Positions 1 to 8,444 of a stretch of 64,000 bases of DNA are shown here, one piece after another. Under the pieces are notes generated by a model. It searched no databases. It saw nothing but the letters and a program-made list of their open reading frames with translations, and was not told the DNA's origin. The position numbers and the translations under genes were made by a program. How positions within the stretch are numbered: position 1 is the first letter of the stretch; every line of letters begins with the position of its first letter. The stretch lies in contig JAGDBO010000022.1 in NCBI GenBank assembly GCA_017959005.1, positions 1-64,000 on the forward strand. Direction: 5' to 3'. Source of the DNA: Bacteroidales bacterium (lineage in GTDB: Bacteria; Bacteroidota; Bacteroidia; Bacteroidales; UBA932).

Positions 1-67
1 AAGAGAAGAAAGAGAAGAAATGAATAAAAGAGTGGGGTTGGAAAGATTAGAAAAAATAAAAAGTTAG
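1..67 (+). CDS. Possible 3' end of an upstream gene (partial)
   Basis: One frame is open from the window edge to a TAG at 65-67 and would encode a charged tail ending in LERLEKIKS. Another frame would end at 25-27 with a lysine/arginine-rich tail. Either could be the C-terminus of the gene before dtd, and nothing identifies the family. The choice of frame is a guess. Confidence 0.25.
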   Translation, partial: REEREEMNKRVGLERLEKIKS

Positions 68-76
68 AAGAATAAT

Positions 77-550
77 ATGAGAGCGGTTATACAGAGAGTA
101 AAGCATTGCAGTGTAACAATTGAGGGCAGGGTCCATTCCAAAATTGGGAAGGGGCTGATGGTCCTACTGGGCATTGTAGATGATGATACTCAAGAGGATA
201 TAGACTTTCTGGCAAAGAAGATTGTGAACCTCAGAGTCTTTGATGACGCCAACGGTGTAATGAACATTTCCGTGCAGGACGATATGGGAGATATTATGGT
301 CATAAGCCAGTTCACACTTATGGCCCAAACTCTTAAGGGTAACCGCCCGTCATATGTAAAGGCGGCAAGGCCTGAGACGGCAATTCCTCTATATGAGAAG
401 TTTATAGAGACAATCGGGACACTTCTGAACTCCAAACCGGAGAATCCTAAGAGAGAGATTGCAACCGGCGTATTTGGTGCAGACATGAAGGTGGAACTCC
501 TCAATGACGGCCCTGTCACCATCCTAATGGATAGCAAGAGAAGGGAGTAG
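77..550 (+). CDS. dtd: D-aminoacyl-tRNA deacylase
   Basis: DTD hydrolyses D-amino acids (and glycine misattached to tRNA-Ala) from tRNA in the cytoplasm, a chirality proofreading step. The 157-residue product begins MRAVIQRV and shows the family's SQFTL motif in the middle and the cross-subunit proline motif as NDGPVTI near the C-terminus, so both active-site elements are present. Length is slightly above the usual 145-150. The first ATG gives the standard N-terminus. deoC follows on the same strand after 77 nt. Confidence 0.95.
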   Translation: MRAVIQRVKHCSVTIEGRVHSKIGKGLMVLLGIVDDDTQEDIDFLAKKIVNLRVFDDANGVMNISVQDDMGDIMVISQFTLMAQTLKGNRPSYVKAARPETAIPLYEKFIETIGTLLNSKPENPKREIATGVFGADMKVELLNDGPVTILMDSKRRE

Positions 551-627
551 CCGCCCTGCTCGCAAAAGCAAGGTAAGGCTTAGACAACAAGCATATACAA
601 AGAAAATAATAATTAATAAAAAACAAT

Positions 628-1521
628 ATGAAAAAGATTTTAGAGAAATACAACCTGAAGCTTGTGGCTGATGAGGTTGAAAAAGAACTTGCAGAAATCA
701 AAAAGAAGGCAGAGGGAAACATCAATGAAGAGAACCTAAAAATCTGCCTCGGTGCAATAGATCTTACATCATTGCATACCTCTGACACCCCGGAGTTTAT
801 AGCGGAATTCACAAAGAAGGTAAACGGTTTTAAGGCCCTCTACCCCAACTATCCGCTCCCTGCATCCATCTGCGTTTATCCAAACTTTGCAAAGGTTGTA
901 AAGGAGAACCTTAAGGAGAAAGGTGTTGGAATCACTACCGTTTCCGCCTGCTTCCCTTCATCTCAGAGTTTCCTGGATGTGAAGGTTTTGGAGACCGAGC
1001 ATGCATTAAAGGATGGTGCTACTGAAATTGACATTGTACTATCTCACAACTCCTTTATGGATGGAAGATATGATGAGTGCCGTAAGGAGATGGAGACGCT
1101 GCGTAAGGTTACTGAAGGAAAGCATCTGAAAGTTATTTTGGAGAGCGGAGCCCTTCAAACATACGGACCTGATCTGCAGGCCGGTATAGAGAGAATTGCA
1201 GCTGCCTCATTGATGGCGCTTGAGTGCGGAGCGGACTTCATTAAGACCTCCACCGGAAAACAGGAGCCGTCAGCAACCCCTATTGCCGCATTGGTTATGT
1301 GCAAGTGCCTTAAGGCATTTATGGCCAAAACCGGTAAACGCAGAGGTTTCAAACCTGCCGGCGGCGTCTCCTCATCAGAAGATGCAATCCTCTATTTTAC
1401 AATAGTTAAGGAGACACTGGGCGCAGAGAGCACCCCCCCGGACTATTTCCGCATTGGCGCCAGTTCCCTTGCCAATAAGGTCTTAACCTCCCTCAAAGGT
1501 GAAACTGTTAAATATTATTAA
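628..1521 (+). CDS. deoC: Deoxyribose-phosphate aldolase
   Basis: DeoC cleaves 2-deoxyribose 5-phosphate to glyceraldehyde 3-phosphate and acetaldehyde in deoxynucleoside catabolism. The 297-residue protein is a class I aldolase of the longer DeoC type. The Schiff-base lysine is K206 in ADFIKTSTGK and the second active-site lysine is K242 in GFKPAGG. The acidic partner lies in EIDIVLSHN. The gene meets pheT tail to tail: the two stop codons share the palindrome TTAA at 1518-1521, so no terminator separates them. Confidence 0.96.
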   Translation: MKKILEKYNLKLVADEVEKELAEIKKKAEGNINEENLKICLGAIDLTSLHTSDTPEFIAEFTKKVNGFKALYPNYPLPASICVYPNFAKVVKENLKEKGVGITTVSACFPSSQSFLDVKVLETEHALKDGATEIDIVLSHNSFMDGRYDECRKEMETLRKVTEGKHLKVILESGALQTYGPDLQAGIERIAAASLMALECGADFIKTSTGKQEPSATPIAALVMCKCLKAFMAKTGKRRGFKPAGGVSSSEDAILYFTIVKETLGAESTPPDYFRIGASSLANKVLTSLKGETVKYY

Positions 1522-3989
1522 CGCAGTTCTGCTCCAAAACGTTCTTTGAAGAGGCGGAGGAGCTTTTCCATTATTGCGTCAACTGCCTTATCAGTCAGCG
1601 TCTTATCTGGATCCTGGAGATGGAAGCTGATAGCGTATTGCTTCTTGCCCTGAGGAATCTTGTCACCCGTGTAGACATCAAAGAGCACAACGTTGGTAAG
1701 GAGTTTCTTCTCTGCCTGATATGCAGCGTTTCTGAGTTCAGCAAAGGAGACTTTGTAGTCCAGCAGAAGTGCCAAATCTCTCTTAACCTCCGGGAAGCGA
1801 GGCAGTTCCGTAAACTTAACGGAGTTCTTCTTAACCTTAGCCAGAAGAACATCCCAGGAGAACTCTGCAGCGTAAACTTTCTGCTTAATACCAAACTGTT
1901 TGGTAAGACGCTGACTTACTGTTCCCATAACAACAATCTCCTTACCGTTTGAACGGAGTTTGTAGGAGAGACCGTCTGAGAAGATATCTGAAGGAGCACC
2001 CTCATAATCAAGGTCTTTGAGCTCTATACCAAAGCTCTTGAGAAGGAGTTCTACATATCCCTTGAGAGAGAAATAATCTCCGCTTACCGTCTTGTTTCTC
2101 CAACCTTTGAGTCCTTCACCGGTAACAAAGAGAGAGAGTTTTGGACGCTCAGTGTAAGCCTTAAGAGTGCTTCTCTCCTCATCTGTCTTTTTGTACTCAG
2201 GGTTGAAAGAGTAAACGTTACCCATCTCATAGAGTTTAAGTTGGGTAACCTGGCGGTTGATATTGTATGCAACAACCTCCAAACCATTGAACAGCAGTGT
2301 CTGACGCATTGCGTTAAGATCTGAACTGAGTGGGTTGCAGATCATAACACAGTTGTTCTGCGGATATGTTTTCAGATTCTCATAGTATGCGCTCTTGGTA
2401 AGAGAGTTGTTCATCATCTCCATAAAACCGTTGGCTGTCAGAGTCTGGCAGGCACTCTCCCTAATCTTCTCAGGATCAGGGTGTGCGGTAATGTTTACGG
2501 AGCACTTCATACTCTGAGGCAGCGGAACGTTGTTGTATCCGTAAATTCTCAGAACATCCTCCACTACGTCACACTCTCTGTAAACGTCTACCCTGTAGGT
2601 AGGTACCTTAACGGTGCAACCCATCTCAGTGCGGTTAACAAACTCCATCTCCAGTGAGGTGAGAATCTGTTCAATCTTCTCCTTGCCCAATTTGCAACCC
2701 ATAAGTGACTCCATACGGGCATAATCCAGCTCAACCACCTTCTTCTCGATTGGTCTGGAAATCACATCCTTAACCTCTCCTACAATCTCTCCGCCTGCCA
2801 GCTCCTGAACAAGCAGGGCAGCTCTTCTGAGAGCGTATGGAACCATATTAGGGTCACATCCTCTCTCAAAGCGGAATGATGCCTCAGTCTTAAGTGTATG
2901 ACGCTTGGATGTCTTTCTTACCAGAACAGGGTTAAAGTATGCACTCTCAAGGAATACGGAGGTTGTGGAGTCACTTACTCCACTCTCCTGTCCGCCGAAT
3001 ACTCCTGCAATGCACATTGGCTCCTTCTCGTTGCAGATCATAAGATCAGTTGCAGAGAGTTCTCTTTCCACACCGTCCAGTGTGGTGAATTTTGTTCCCT
3101 CCTTGCAGAAATCCACAACAATCTTGTTACCCTTAATCTTCTCAACGTCAAAGGCGTGGAGAGGATTACCCGTCTCAATAAGAATGAAGTTGGTAATATC
3201 TACAATGTTGTTTATAGGACGGAATCCTACGGAGAGAAGTTTCTTCTTCATCCACTCCGGAGACTCCTTAACCTTTACTCCCTTAATGGTAACTCCGCTG
3301 TAACGAGGTGCTCCGTCCGGCTGATTTACAATAACTTCCACAGCCTCAGCGGAAGGTTTACCCTCCTTGAATGCTGCAACAGAAGGAGTTGTAAGTTCTC
3401 CTCCAAGGTTGTTAAGTTTAAGCCATGCACTCAGATCTCTTGCTACGCCTATAAATGAGGCTGCGTCTATTCTGTTAGGAGTCAGACCAATAGTGTATAC
3501 GGTATCACACTTAAGGTTGAAGTAATCCTTTGCCGGTGTTCCAACTTTGGTCTCTGATGGAAGCACCATAATGCCTGCGTGGTCAGTACCAACTCCCAAC
3601 TCATCCTCTGCGCAAAGCATTCCGAATGACTCAACACCACGGATTTTAGATCTCTTAATCTTTACATCCTCTCCTCCAATCACAAGTTTGGTATTGAGGG
3701 TGGCCAACATAACCTTCTGACCTTTAGCAACATTAGGAGCGCCGCACACTACCTGGAGCAGTTCTCCCTCTCCGGTGTTGACCTTTGTAACGTGCAGGTG
3801 GTCTGAGTTAGGATGGGGTTCACACTCCACAACCTCAGCAACAATAACTCCGGCCAATCCGCCTGGAATCTCTTCCACAACATCCTGATGCTCAACCTCC
3901 AGGCCTATGTTTGTCAAAGCGGAAGCAACCTCGTCCGCATTGAGGTCAAACTTCACATACTCTTTTAGCCAATTGTAAGAAATATCCAT
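1518..3989 (-). CDS. pheT: Phenylalanine--tRNA ligase beta subunit
   Basis: The beta chain of the alpha2-beta2 phenylalanyl-tRNA synthetase edits mischarged Tyr-tRNA and binds tRNA. In the 823 residues the order is: an N-terminal EMAP/OB tRNA-binding domain (about 40-150, with ECEPHPNSDHLHV), the B3/B4 editing module, B5, the catalytic-like domain and a C-terminal ferredoxin-fold anticodon-binding domain (from about 730, LPRFPEVKRDLALLL). The length is typical. pheS is not in the window. It follows ftsY by 11 nt on the same strand and probably shares its transcript. Confidence 0.97.
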   Translation of the reverse strand: MDISYNWLKEYVKFDLNADEVASALTNIGLEVEHQDVVEEIPGGLAGVIVAEVVECEPHPNSDHLHVTKVNTGEGELLQVVCGAPNVAKGQKVMLATLNTKLVIGGEDVKIKRSKIRGVESFGMLCAEDELGVGTDHAGIMVLPSETKVGTPAKDYFNLKCDTVYTIGLTPNRIDAASFIGVARDLSAWLKLNNLGGELTTPSVAAFKEGKPSAEAVEVIVNQPDGAPRYSGVTIKGVKVKESPEWMKKKLLSVGFRPINNIVDITNFILIETGNPLHAFDVEKIKGNKIVVDFCKEGTKFTTLDGVERELSATDLMICNEKEPMCIAGVFGGQESGVSDSTTSVFLESAYFNPVLVRKTSKRHTLKTEASFRFERGCDPNMVPYALRRAALLVQELAGGEIVGEVKDVISRPIEKKVVELDYARMESLMGCKLGKEKIEQILTSLEMEFVNRTEMGCTVKVPTYRVDVYRECDVVEDVLRIYGYNNVPLPQSMKCSVNITAHPDPEKIRESACQTLTANGFMEMMNNSLTKSAYYENLKTYPQNNCVMICNPLSSDLNAMRQTLLFNGLEVVAYNINRQVTQLKLYEMGNVYSFNPEYKKTDEERSTLKAYTERPKLSLFVTGEGLKGWRNKTVSGDYFSLKGYVELLLKSFGIELKDLDYEGAPSDIFSDGLSYKLRSNGKEIVVMGTVSQRLTKQFGIKQKVYAAEFSWDVLLAKVKKNSVKFTELPRFPEVKRDLALLLDYKVSFAELRNAAYQAEKKLLTNVVLFDVYTGDKIPQGKKQYAISFHLQDPDKTLTDKAVDAIMEKLLRLFKERFGAELR

Positions 3990-4000
3990 ATTTACTCTTT

Positions 4001-4996
4001 TTAATTTTTTTCCTCTTTAAATAACGCCTCCACAAAATCCTCTCTGCTAAAGACTTTCAGCTGGTCTACCTGCTCGCCTACTCCTATGAACTTAACCGGA
4101 ATGTTGAACTGGTCTGCAATACCGATGACCACTCCGCCCTTGGCAGAGCCGTCCAACTTGGTGATAGCCAGTGAGGTAACCTGGGTTGCCTTGGAAAACT
4201 CCTTGGCCTGGTTAAAGGCGTTCTGCCCTGTAGAACCGTCAAGTACCAACATCACATCGTGAGGAGCATCAGGCACCACCTTAGCCATAACGTTCTTAAT
4301 CTTAGTGAGTTCGTTCATCAATCCCACCTTGTTCTGAAGTCTTCCGGCGGTATCTATCAGCACTACGTCCACTCCCTTTGCAGCAGCGGAAGAGACTGTG
4401 TCATAAGCAACTGCGGCTGGATCTGCCCCCATCTGCTGCTTAACAATCTCAACACCGGCTCTCTGAGCCCAGATATCCAACTGCTCCACCGCAGCGGCAC
4501 GGAAAGTATCCGCAGCGCCAATCATCACCTTCTTGCCGTTCTGCTTTAAAAGTGAGGCAATCTTCCCGATGGTGGTAGTCTTACCTACTCCGTTAACTCC
4601 CACAACCATAATTACATATGGCTTCTTGGAGAAATCAAACAGACGGCTGTTCTCCTTAAAGGCGTTCTCAACCAACTCATCATCAGAAACGCCGCTCGTT
4701 GAAGAGGCGGAGAGCATATCAGAGATCTCCTCCTTTAGAATCTCCATCACCTTCTCCGTGGAGAGATTCTTCTCTTTCTCAACTCTTTGCTGCAGTCTCT
4801 CTATGATTTTTGTCGTAGTAGCAATGCCCACATCGGAAGTAATGAGCGCCTCCTCAATATCTTCCAACACATCCTCATCCACGCTGCTCTTTCCCATAAT
4901 AGCTCTTGCTATCCTTGAGAAGAAACCTCTTCTTGTGGAGGAGAGCCCTAAATCCAGGGCTGAATCAGATTTTTTCTTTCTAGAGAAAATTCCCAT
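4001..4996 (-). CDS. ftsY: Signal recognition particle receptor FtsY
   Basis: FtsY is the membrane-associated SRP receptor GTPase that docks ribosome-nascent-chain complexes to the Sec translocon. The 331-residue protein has a very short basic N-terminus instead of the long acidic A domain of E. coli, then the helical N domain (about 25-110) and the G domain. The P-loop is GVNGVGKT at 133-140, followed by DTFRAAAVEQL, DTAGR and TKLDGSAKGG. Its promoter overlaps the terminator of the upstream unit. Confidence 0.97.
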   Translation of the reverse strand: MGIFSRKKKSDSALDLGLSSTRRGFFSRIARAIMGKSSVDEDVLEDIEEALITSDVGIATTTKIIERLQQRVEKEKNLSTEKVMEILKEEISDMLSASSTSGVSDDELVENAFKENSRLFDFSKKPYVIMVVGVNGVGKTTTIGKIASLLKQNGKKVMIGAADTFRAAAVEQLDIWAQRAGVEIVKQQMGADPAAVAYDTVSSAAAKGVDVVLIDTAGRLQNKVGLMNELTKIKNVMAKVVPDAPHDVMLVLDGSTGQNAFNQAKEFSKATQVTSLAITKLDGSAKGGVVIGIADQFNIPVKFIGVGEQVDQLKVFSREDFVEALFKEEKN

Positions 4997-5017
4997 ATCA
5001 CGCTCAGAATAAGATTA

Positions 5018-5049
5018 CAAATATAAACAAAAAAGACTTCAGGAGCAAT
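5018..5049 (-). promoter_or_regulatory. Promoter of ftsY-pheT
   Basis: On the minus strand a -33 element ATTG (5046-5049), a 20-nt spacer and a perfect -7 element TATATTTG (5018-5025) lie just upstream of ftsY. The -33 box falls in the loop of the terminator hairpin at 5032-5061 and the spacer includes its 3' arm. Confidence 0.7.
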
Positions 5050-5061
5050 CCTGAAGTCTTT
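5032..5061 (-). terminator. Intrinsic terminator after the rpmB-rpmG-DUF4295 unit
   Basis: A perfect 13-bp inverted repeat (5032-5044 and 5049-5061, arm AAAGACTTCAGGA) has a 4-nt loop. On the minus strand it is followed by a T-rich run. It lies 21 nt beyond the DUF4295 stop codon. Confidence 0.85.
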
Positions 5062-5082
5062 GATAATTGTCCGATAAAAAAC

Positions 5083-5250
5083 TTAATTCTTCTTGCCTGC
5101 GAGGAACTCTTTCTCCTGTCCTACAGGAACTACAGCCTCCTCAAAATAGTAAGAACCAGTCTTCTTGGATCTAACCATACGGATACATTTAACAACATTC
5201 TTGTTAGCAGATTTATCACCGGCGAATGTTGCAACCGCTTTCTTTGCCAT
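5083..5250 (-). CDS. DUF4295 small protein
   Basis: The 55-residue basic protein begins MAKKAVATFAGDKSANK and ends EFLAGKKN. It matches DUF4295, a Bacteroidota family found next to the L33 gene. Its function is unknown, but the size, charge and position directly after rpmB and rpmG suggest a ribosome-associated role (inference). It is 17 nt downstream of rpmG and is followed by a strong terminator. Confidence 0.85.
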   Translation of the reverse strand: MAKKAVATFAGDKSANKNVVKCIRMVRSKKTGSYYFEEAVVPVGQEKEFLAGKKN

Positions 5251-5267
5251 AATCTAAAAGTTTTTAA

Positions 5268-5450
5268 TTATTTAACTTCTCTGTGAAGCGTAACCTTCTT
5301 AAGATAAGGGTTGTATTTCTTACGCTCCAAGCGCTGGTTTGTATTCTTCTTGTTCTTAGTTGTGATGTAGCGGCTCATACCAGGAACACCGCTTGCTCTC
5401 TGCTCAGTGCACTCAAGGATAACCTGAACTCTGTTTTCTTTCTTAGCCAT
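5268..5450 (-). CDS. rpmG: 50S ribosomal protein L33
   Basis: The 60-residue basic protein [16 protein letters not shown]... has the L33 core, with [10 protein letters not shown] and [15 protein letters not shown] at the end. L33 sits at the E site of the large subunit. The zinc-ribbon CxxC pairs are absent: only one cysteine remains, so this is the zinc-independent form. It lies 11 nt after rpmB. Confidence 0.96.
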   Translation of the reverse strand: MAKKENRVQVILECTEQRASGVPGMSRYITTKNKKNTNQRLERKKYNPYLKKVTLHREVK

Positions 5451-5461
5451 AGTAAACCTCC

Positions 5462-5704
5462 TTAAACGATATTTACATATCCATTATCCATAGCCTTTTT
5501 GAGCTCAGCCTCAAGGCCGTTCTTGTTGATGTTGCGCATTCCGGCAGCGCTAACCTTAAGAGTAACAAATCTTTTCTCGCTCTCCAGCCAGAATCTCTTC
5601 TCTCTCAGATTAACGGCAAACTCACGTTTGGTGCGTCTCTTTGAGTGAGATACATTGTTACCAATCATTCTCTTTTTACCTGTAATTTGACAAACTCTTG
5701 CCAT
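5462..5704 (-). CDS. rpmB: 50S ribosomal protein L28
   Basis: The 80-residue product begins [11 protein letters not shown] and contains [12 protein letters not shown], the L28 signature. It is a large-subunit protein needed in assembly. It is the first gene of rpmB-rpmG-DUF4295 and has its own promoter immediately behind the lepB stop codon. Confidence 0.97.
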   Translation of the reverse strand: MARVCQITGKKRMIGNNVSHSKRRTKREFAVNLREKRFWLESEKRFVTLKVSAAGMRNINKNGLEAELKKAMDNGYVNIV

Positions 5705-5742
5705 AACTATTTAATTTTTTCAATATTTTCAAAATCGGGCTG

Positions 5743-5774
5743 CAAATATGGGATATTTTTTTCTAAATCCCAAA
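5743..5774 (-). promoter_or_regulatory. Promoter of rpmB-rpmG-DUF4295
   Basis: On the minus strand, TTTG (5771-5774), a 20-nt spacer and CATATTTG (5743-5750) match the Bacteroidota -33/-7 pattern with one mismatch. The -33 box abuts the lepB stop codon. Confidence 0.75.
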
Positions 5775-7130
5775 TTAAATGTGCCTTACAACCTTTAAAA
5801 TTCTGTTCCAACGGATACTTTGTGGGAATCTGCGGTACTTATCTCTGGAGAACCAAATTATTGAAGGCGCTCCAACTATATGATCCTCAGGCACAAAGCC
5901 CCAATATCTGGAATCTAGGGAGTTGTGACGGTTATCTCCCATCATCCAATAATAATCTTGCTTAAACGTATAAGTTGTAGTCTGCTCTCCGTTAATGAAG
6001 AATAGGCTGTCTCTCTCCTCCAGAGTATTATCCTCGTATGCAGTTATCAATCTTCTGTAGAGGTTGATACTCTTGGAATCCAACGTTACGGTAGCTCCCT
6101 TGACAGGAATCCATATAGGGCCGTAATTATCTCTTGTCCAATGGTTAGTGGTGTCAAACGGGAAGAGTGTGAGCGGAGAGTCCGGATAATCCGGAGGGAA
6201 TACGTCAATGTTCTCCTCCATTCTGATTACCACGCTCATAGCCTTTATCTTCTCCGCCTCCTCTTTGGTAAGAGCTATATCCGGATATCCCGGCAGAGAA
6301 GGATCAAAGGAGGCATCCTCCGGGTTAATCCTCATCTCATCCAGAATTACCTGATTTATAGGGGATCCCTTTGTAATAACGGTGTAGGAACTTTGAAGAG
6401 TCTTTCTCTCCGGCTCCCTTACGCCGTTTACATAGACCACTCCATCTCTTACCTCCAATGTATCTCCCGATACGGCCACGCACCTCTTTACATAGTTGTC
6501 TTTTTTATCTTTAGGGCGAACTATGATTGGACCGAGGCTCTGCTCAACAAAACTTCTCTGCCCTGCATTCAGACGTACCAGTGAGTAGTAGTCTGCCTGA
6601 GGCGCCTGTTTTAATACGGTATCTCCGTTCGGGAAGGAGAATACCACAATATCTCCCCTCTTTACTCTTCCGAATCCTTTGAGGCGGCGGTACTTATTCT
6701 GAATCAGAGTGGAATAAGACTCTTTGCCTGAAAGCGGAAGGGTATTGTGAACCAGAGGAACTGAGAGCGGAGTCTGCGGAATCTTTGGTCCGTAAGCCAG
6801 TTTTGTAACAAAGAGATAATCTCCCGTGTAAAGTGTCTTCTCCATTGAAGGAGAAGGAATTGTGAAGGCCTCAAACCAGAAGATTTTGATTACCATTGCT
6901 GCAATCACAGCAAAGATGATTGCATCAACCCAATCCAGAAGGGTATCTGTAAAGTTCCCCCTCTTCTTAGATCTCTTCCAGAAGGCCCACTTAACTTTCT
7001 TGGTTATATATAAATCGAAAATTACCGGCAGTCCTAAAAGCCACCAGTAATTTCCAAGCCATATAACCCACAGAATGTAAAGGGTTGCCCAGAAAGAAAA
7101 CTTAAACCATCTGTTCTTTAAGAACTTCAC
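5775..7130 (-). CDS. lepB: Signal peptidase I
   Basis: This membrane-bound serine/lysine protease removes signal peptides at the outer face of the inner membrane. N-terminal hydrophobic segments lie at about 12-42 and 67-86. The nucleophile is S95 in IPSPSM and the general base is K215 in YVKRCVAVSGD. The later GDNRHNSLDSRYWG box is also present. At 451 residues it is much longer than E. coli LepB, as in other Bacteroidales, with insertions in the periplasmic domain. It starts 14 nt after rplT, so it is probably cotranscribed with the L35/L20 genes. Confidence 0.95.
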   Translation of the reverse strand: MKFLKNRWFKFSFWATLYILWVIWLGNYWWLLGLPVIFDLYITKKVKWAFWKRSKKRGNFTDTLLDWVDAIIFAVIAAMVIKIFWFEAFTIPSPSMEKTLYTGDYLFVTKLAYGPKIPQTPLSVPLVHNTLPLSGKESYSTLIQNKYRRLKGFGRVKRGDIVVFSFPNGDTVLKQAPQADYYSLVRLNAGQRSFVEQSLGPIIVRPKDKKDNYVKRCVAVSGDTLEVRDGVVYVNGVREPERKTLQSSYTVITKGSPINQVILDEMRINPEDASFDPSLPGYPDIALTKEEAEKIKAMSVVIRMEENIDVFPPDYPDSPLTLFPFDTTNHWTRDNYGPIWIPVKGATVTLDSKSINLYRRLITAYEDNTLEERDSLFFINGEQTTTYTFKQDYYWMMGDNRHNSLDSRYWGFVPEDHIVGAPSIIWFSRDKYRRFPQSIRWNRILKVVRHI

Positions 7131-7144
7131 CTTTACGGGGAGTA

Positions 7145-7489
7145 TTATTTAAGAGACTTTACAACCTGCTCAAAAGCCTGAGGATTGTTCATTGCAAGAT
7201 CTGCAAGAACCTTACGGTTCAAAGAGATATCGCTCTTTGAAAGCTTTCCGATGAACTGTGAGTAGTTCATTCCGTAAGCTCTTACTGCAGCGTTGATTCT
7301 CTGAATCCAGAGAACTCTGTAGCTCTTCTTCTTGTCTTTACGATCATTGTAGGCGTGAGTCCATCCCTTCTCCAGGGTGTTCTTTGCTACTGTGTAGACG
7401 TTTGCCCTTGCATGGAAGTTGCCTTTGGTCTGCTTTAAAATTTTCTTGCGGCGTGCTCTTGACGCAACAGAATTTACACTTCTTGGCAT
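7145..7489 (-). CDS. rplT: 50S ribosomal protein L20
   Basis: The 114-residue protein begins [20 protein letters not shown] and shows the conserved [19 protein letters not shown] segment. L20 is an early assembly protein of the large subunit and, in several bacteria, represses its own operon by binding mRNA. An 80-nt spacer with possible alternative hairpins separates it from rpmI. Confidence 0.97.
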   Translation of the reverse strand: MPRSVNSVASRARRKKILKQTKGNFHARANVYTVAKNTLEKGWTHAYNDRKDKKKSYRVLWIQRINAAVRAYGMNYSQFIGKLSKSDISLNRKVLADLAMNNPQAFEQVVKSLK

Positions 7490-7508
7490 AATTTTAATTT
7501 TTTGGAAG

Positions 7509-7544
7509 CCAGCGCTCTTCTCCTTAAGAGACTTTCTCTGCTGG
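7509..7544 (-). promoter_or_regulatory. Possible structured rplT leader
   Basis: In the rpmI-rplT spacer an outer 5-bp pairing (7509-7513 with 7540-7544) encloses a segment, AAGAG, that can pair either with CTCTT on one side or, as AGAGA, with TCTCT (7535-7539) on the other. The two pairings exclude each other. L20 autoregulation is known elsewhere. Applying it here is inference. Confidence 0.3.
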
Positions 7545-7569
7545 ACATCCGGTTAATAAATAAGTTAAC

Positions 7570-7764
7570 TTAAGAGAGGATCAATTCTTTAACTCTCTTC
7601 TCATCACTGCTTGCAATGACTCCTGAGTATGCAAGATTTCTCTTACGCTTAGTAGTCTTCTTAGTCAGAATGTGACTGTGGTAAGCATGATGTCTTTTTA
7701 CTTTACCCGAGCCAGTAAGCTCGAAACGCTTTTTGGCACTGGACTTGGTCTTTAATTTTGGCAT
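7570..7764 (-). CDS. rpmI: 50S ribosomal protein L35
   Basis: The start is set at the ATG giving [18 protein letters not shown], the usual L35 N-terminus (64 residues). A longer in-frame start 27 nt upstream would overlap infC and add residues absent from the family. It lies 4 nt after infC in the classic infC-rpmI-rplT order. Confidence 0.96.
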   Translation of the reverse strand: MPKLKTKSSAKKRFELTGSGKVKRHHAYHSHILTKKTTKRKRNLAYSGVIASSDEKRVKELILS

Positions 7765-7768
7765 ATCT

Positions 7769-8413
7769 TTACTTTTTTTTAATAGGTGCAATTATCATAC
7801 TCATCCTCTTGCCCTCCAGCAGAGGCATCTTCTCCGCCTTTCCAAACTCCTCAAGTTCAACGGCAAAGCGAAGAAGCAACTTTTCTCCTTGCTCTGAGAA
7901 CAAGATTGAACGTCCTTTGAAGTATACAAAAGCCTTAACCTTGTTGCCCTCCTTGAGGAAGTTTTTGGCGTGGTTCAACTTAAACTGGAAGTCATGCTCA
8001 TCTGTGTTCGGACCAAAACGCAACTCCTTAATTTCAGTCTTTGCTGCGTTGGCCTTCATCTCCTTGGCCTTCTTTTTCTGCTGATACAGATACTTTTGGT
8101 AATCTATAATCTTGCAGACAGGAGGTTCCGCATTAGGTGCAATCTCAACTAAGTCAAGTTCCATCTCCTGAGCCATCTTCAGAGCCTGTGCAATCGGATA
8201 AATCTTCTGCTCAGGCACATTGTCTCCCACTACCCTGACCTCGGGTACTCTGATTTGCTCATTTACTCTAGGCCCCTCATCTTCATCCTTACGGAACTTG
8301 TTATTTGGACCCTTGAAACCCGGATTGGTGGCATTTGCGTTGCCGGGTTTGTTAGCTTGGTTGCCCCCCTGAGGTTTGTAAAAACCACCGGGACGCGGTT
8401 TGAATGTTGCGAT
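7769..8413 (-). CDS. infC: Translation initiation factor IF-3, ATC start
   Basis: IF-3 binds the 30S subunit and checks start codons. The first ATG (8230) would cut off the conserved N-terminal strand, because the frame upstream still reads [17 protein letters not shown]. That frame stays open to a TAG two codons before an ATC at 8411-8413, and it contains no ATG or TTG and no earlier GTG that would include the conserved part. AGGAGG lies 7 nt before this ATC. The product would be 214 residues, with a Gly/Asn/Pro-rich extension of about 50 residues before the N domain. infC starting at AUU/AUC-type codons, with IF-3 autorepression, is known in other bacteria. Confidence 0.9.
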   Translation of the reverse strand: MATFKPRPGGFYKPQGGNQANKPGNANATNPGFKGPNNKFRKDEDEGPRVNEQIRVPEVRVVGDNVPEQKIYPIAQALKMAQEMELDLVEIAPNAEPPVCKIIDYQKYLYQQKKKAKEMKANAAKTEIKELRFGPNTDEHDFQFKLNHAKNFLKEGNKVKAFVYFKGRSILFSEQGEKLLLRFAVELEEFGKAEKMPLLEGKRMSMIIAPIKKK

Positions 8414-8426
8414 AAACTATCCTCCT
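8411..8426 (-). promoter_or_regulatory. Shine-Dalgarno and ATC start of infC
   Basis: Minus-strand AGGAGG (8421-8426) is spaced 7 nt from the proposed ATC start codon (8411-8413). Such a perfect Shine-Dalgarno is unusual in this window, where most genes have only A-rich leaders, and it supports the non-canonical start. Confidence 0.75.
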
Positions 8427-8444
8427 ATTTTAAGTTAAACATAT

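Noticed and set aside
8230-8232. ATG at 8230 as the start of infC
   Set aside because: It would delete the conserved [14 protein letters not shown] segment of the IF-3 N domain, which is encoded in frame upstream.
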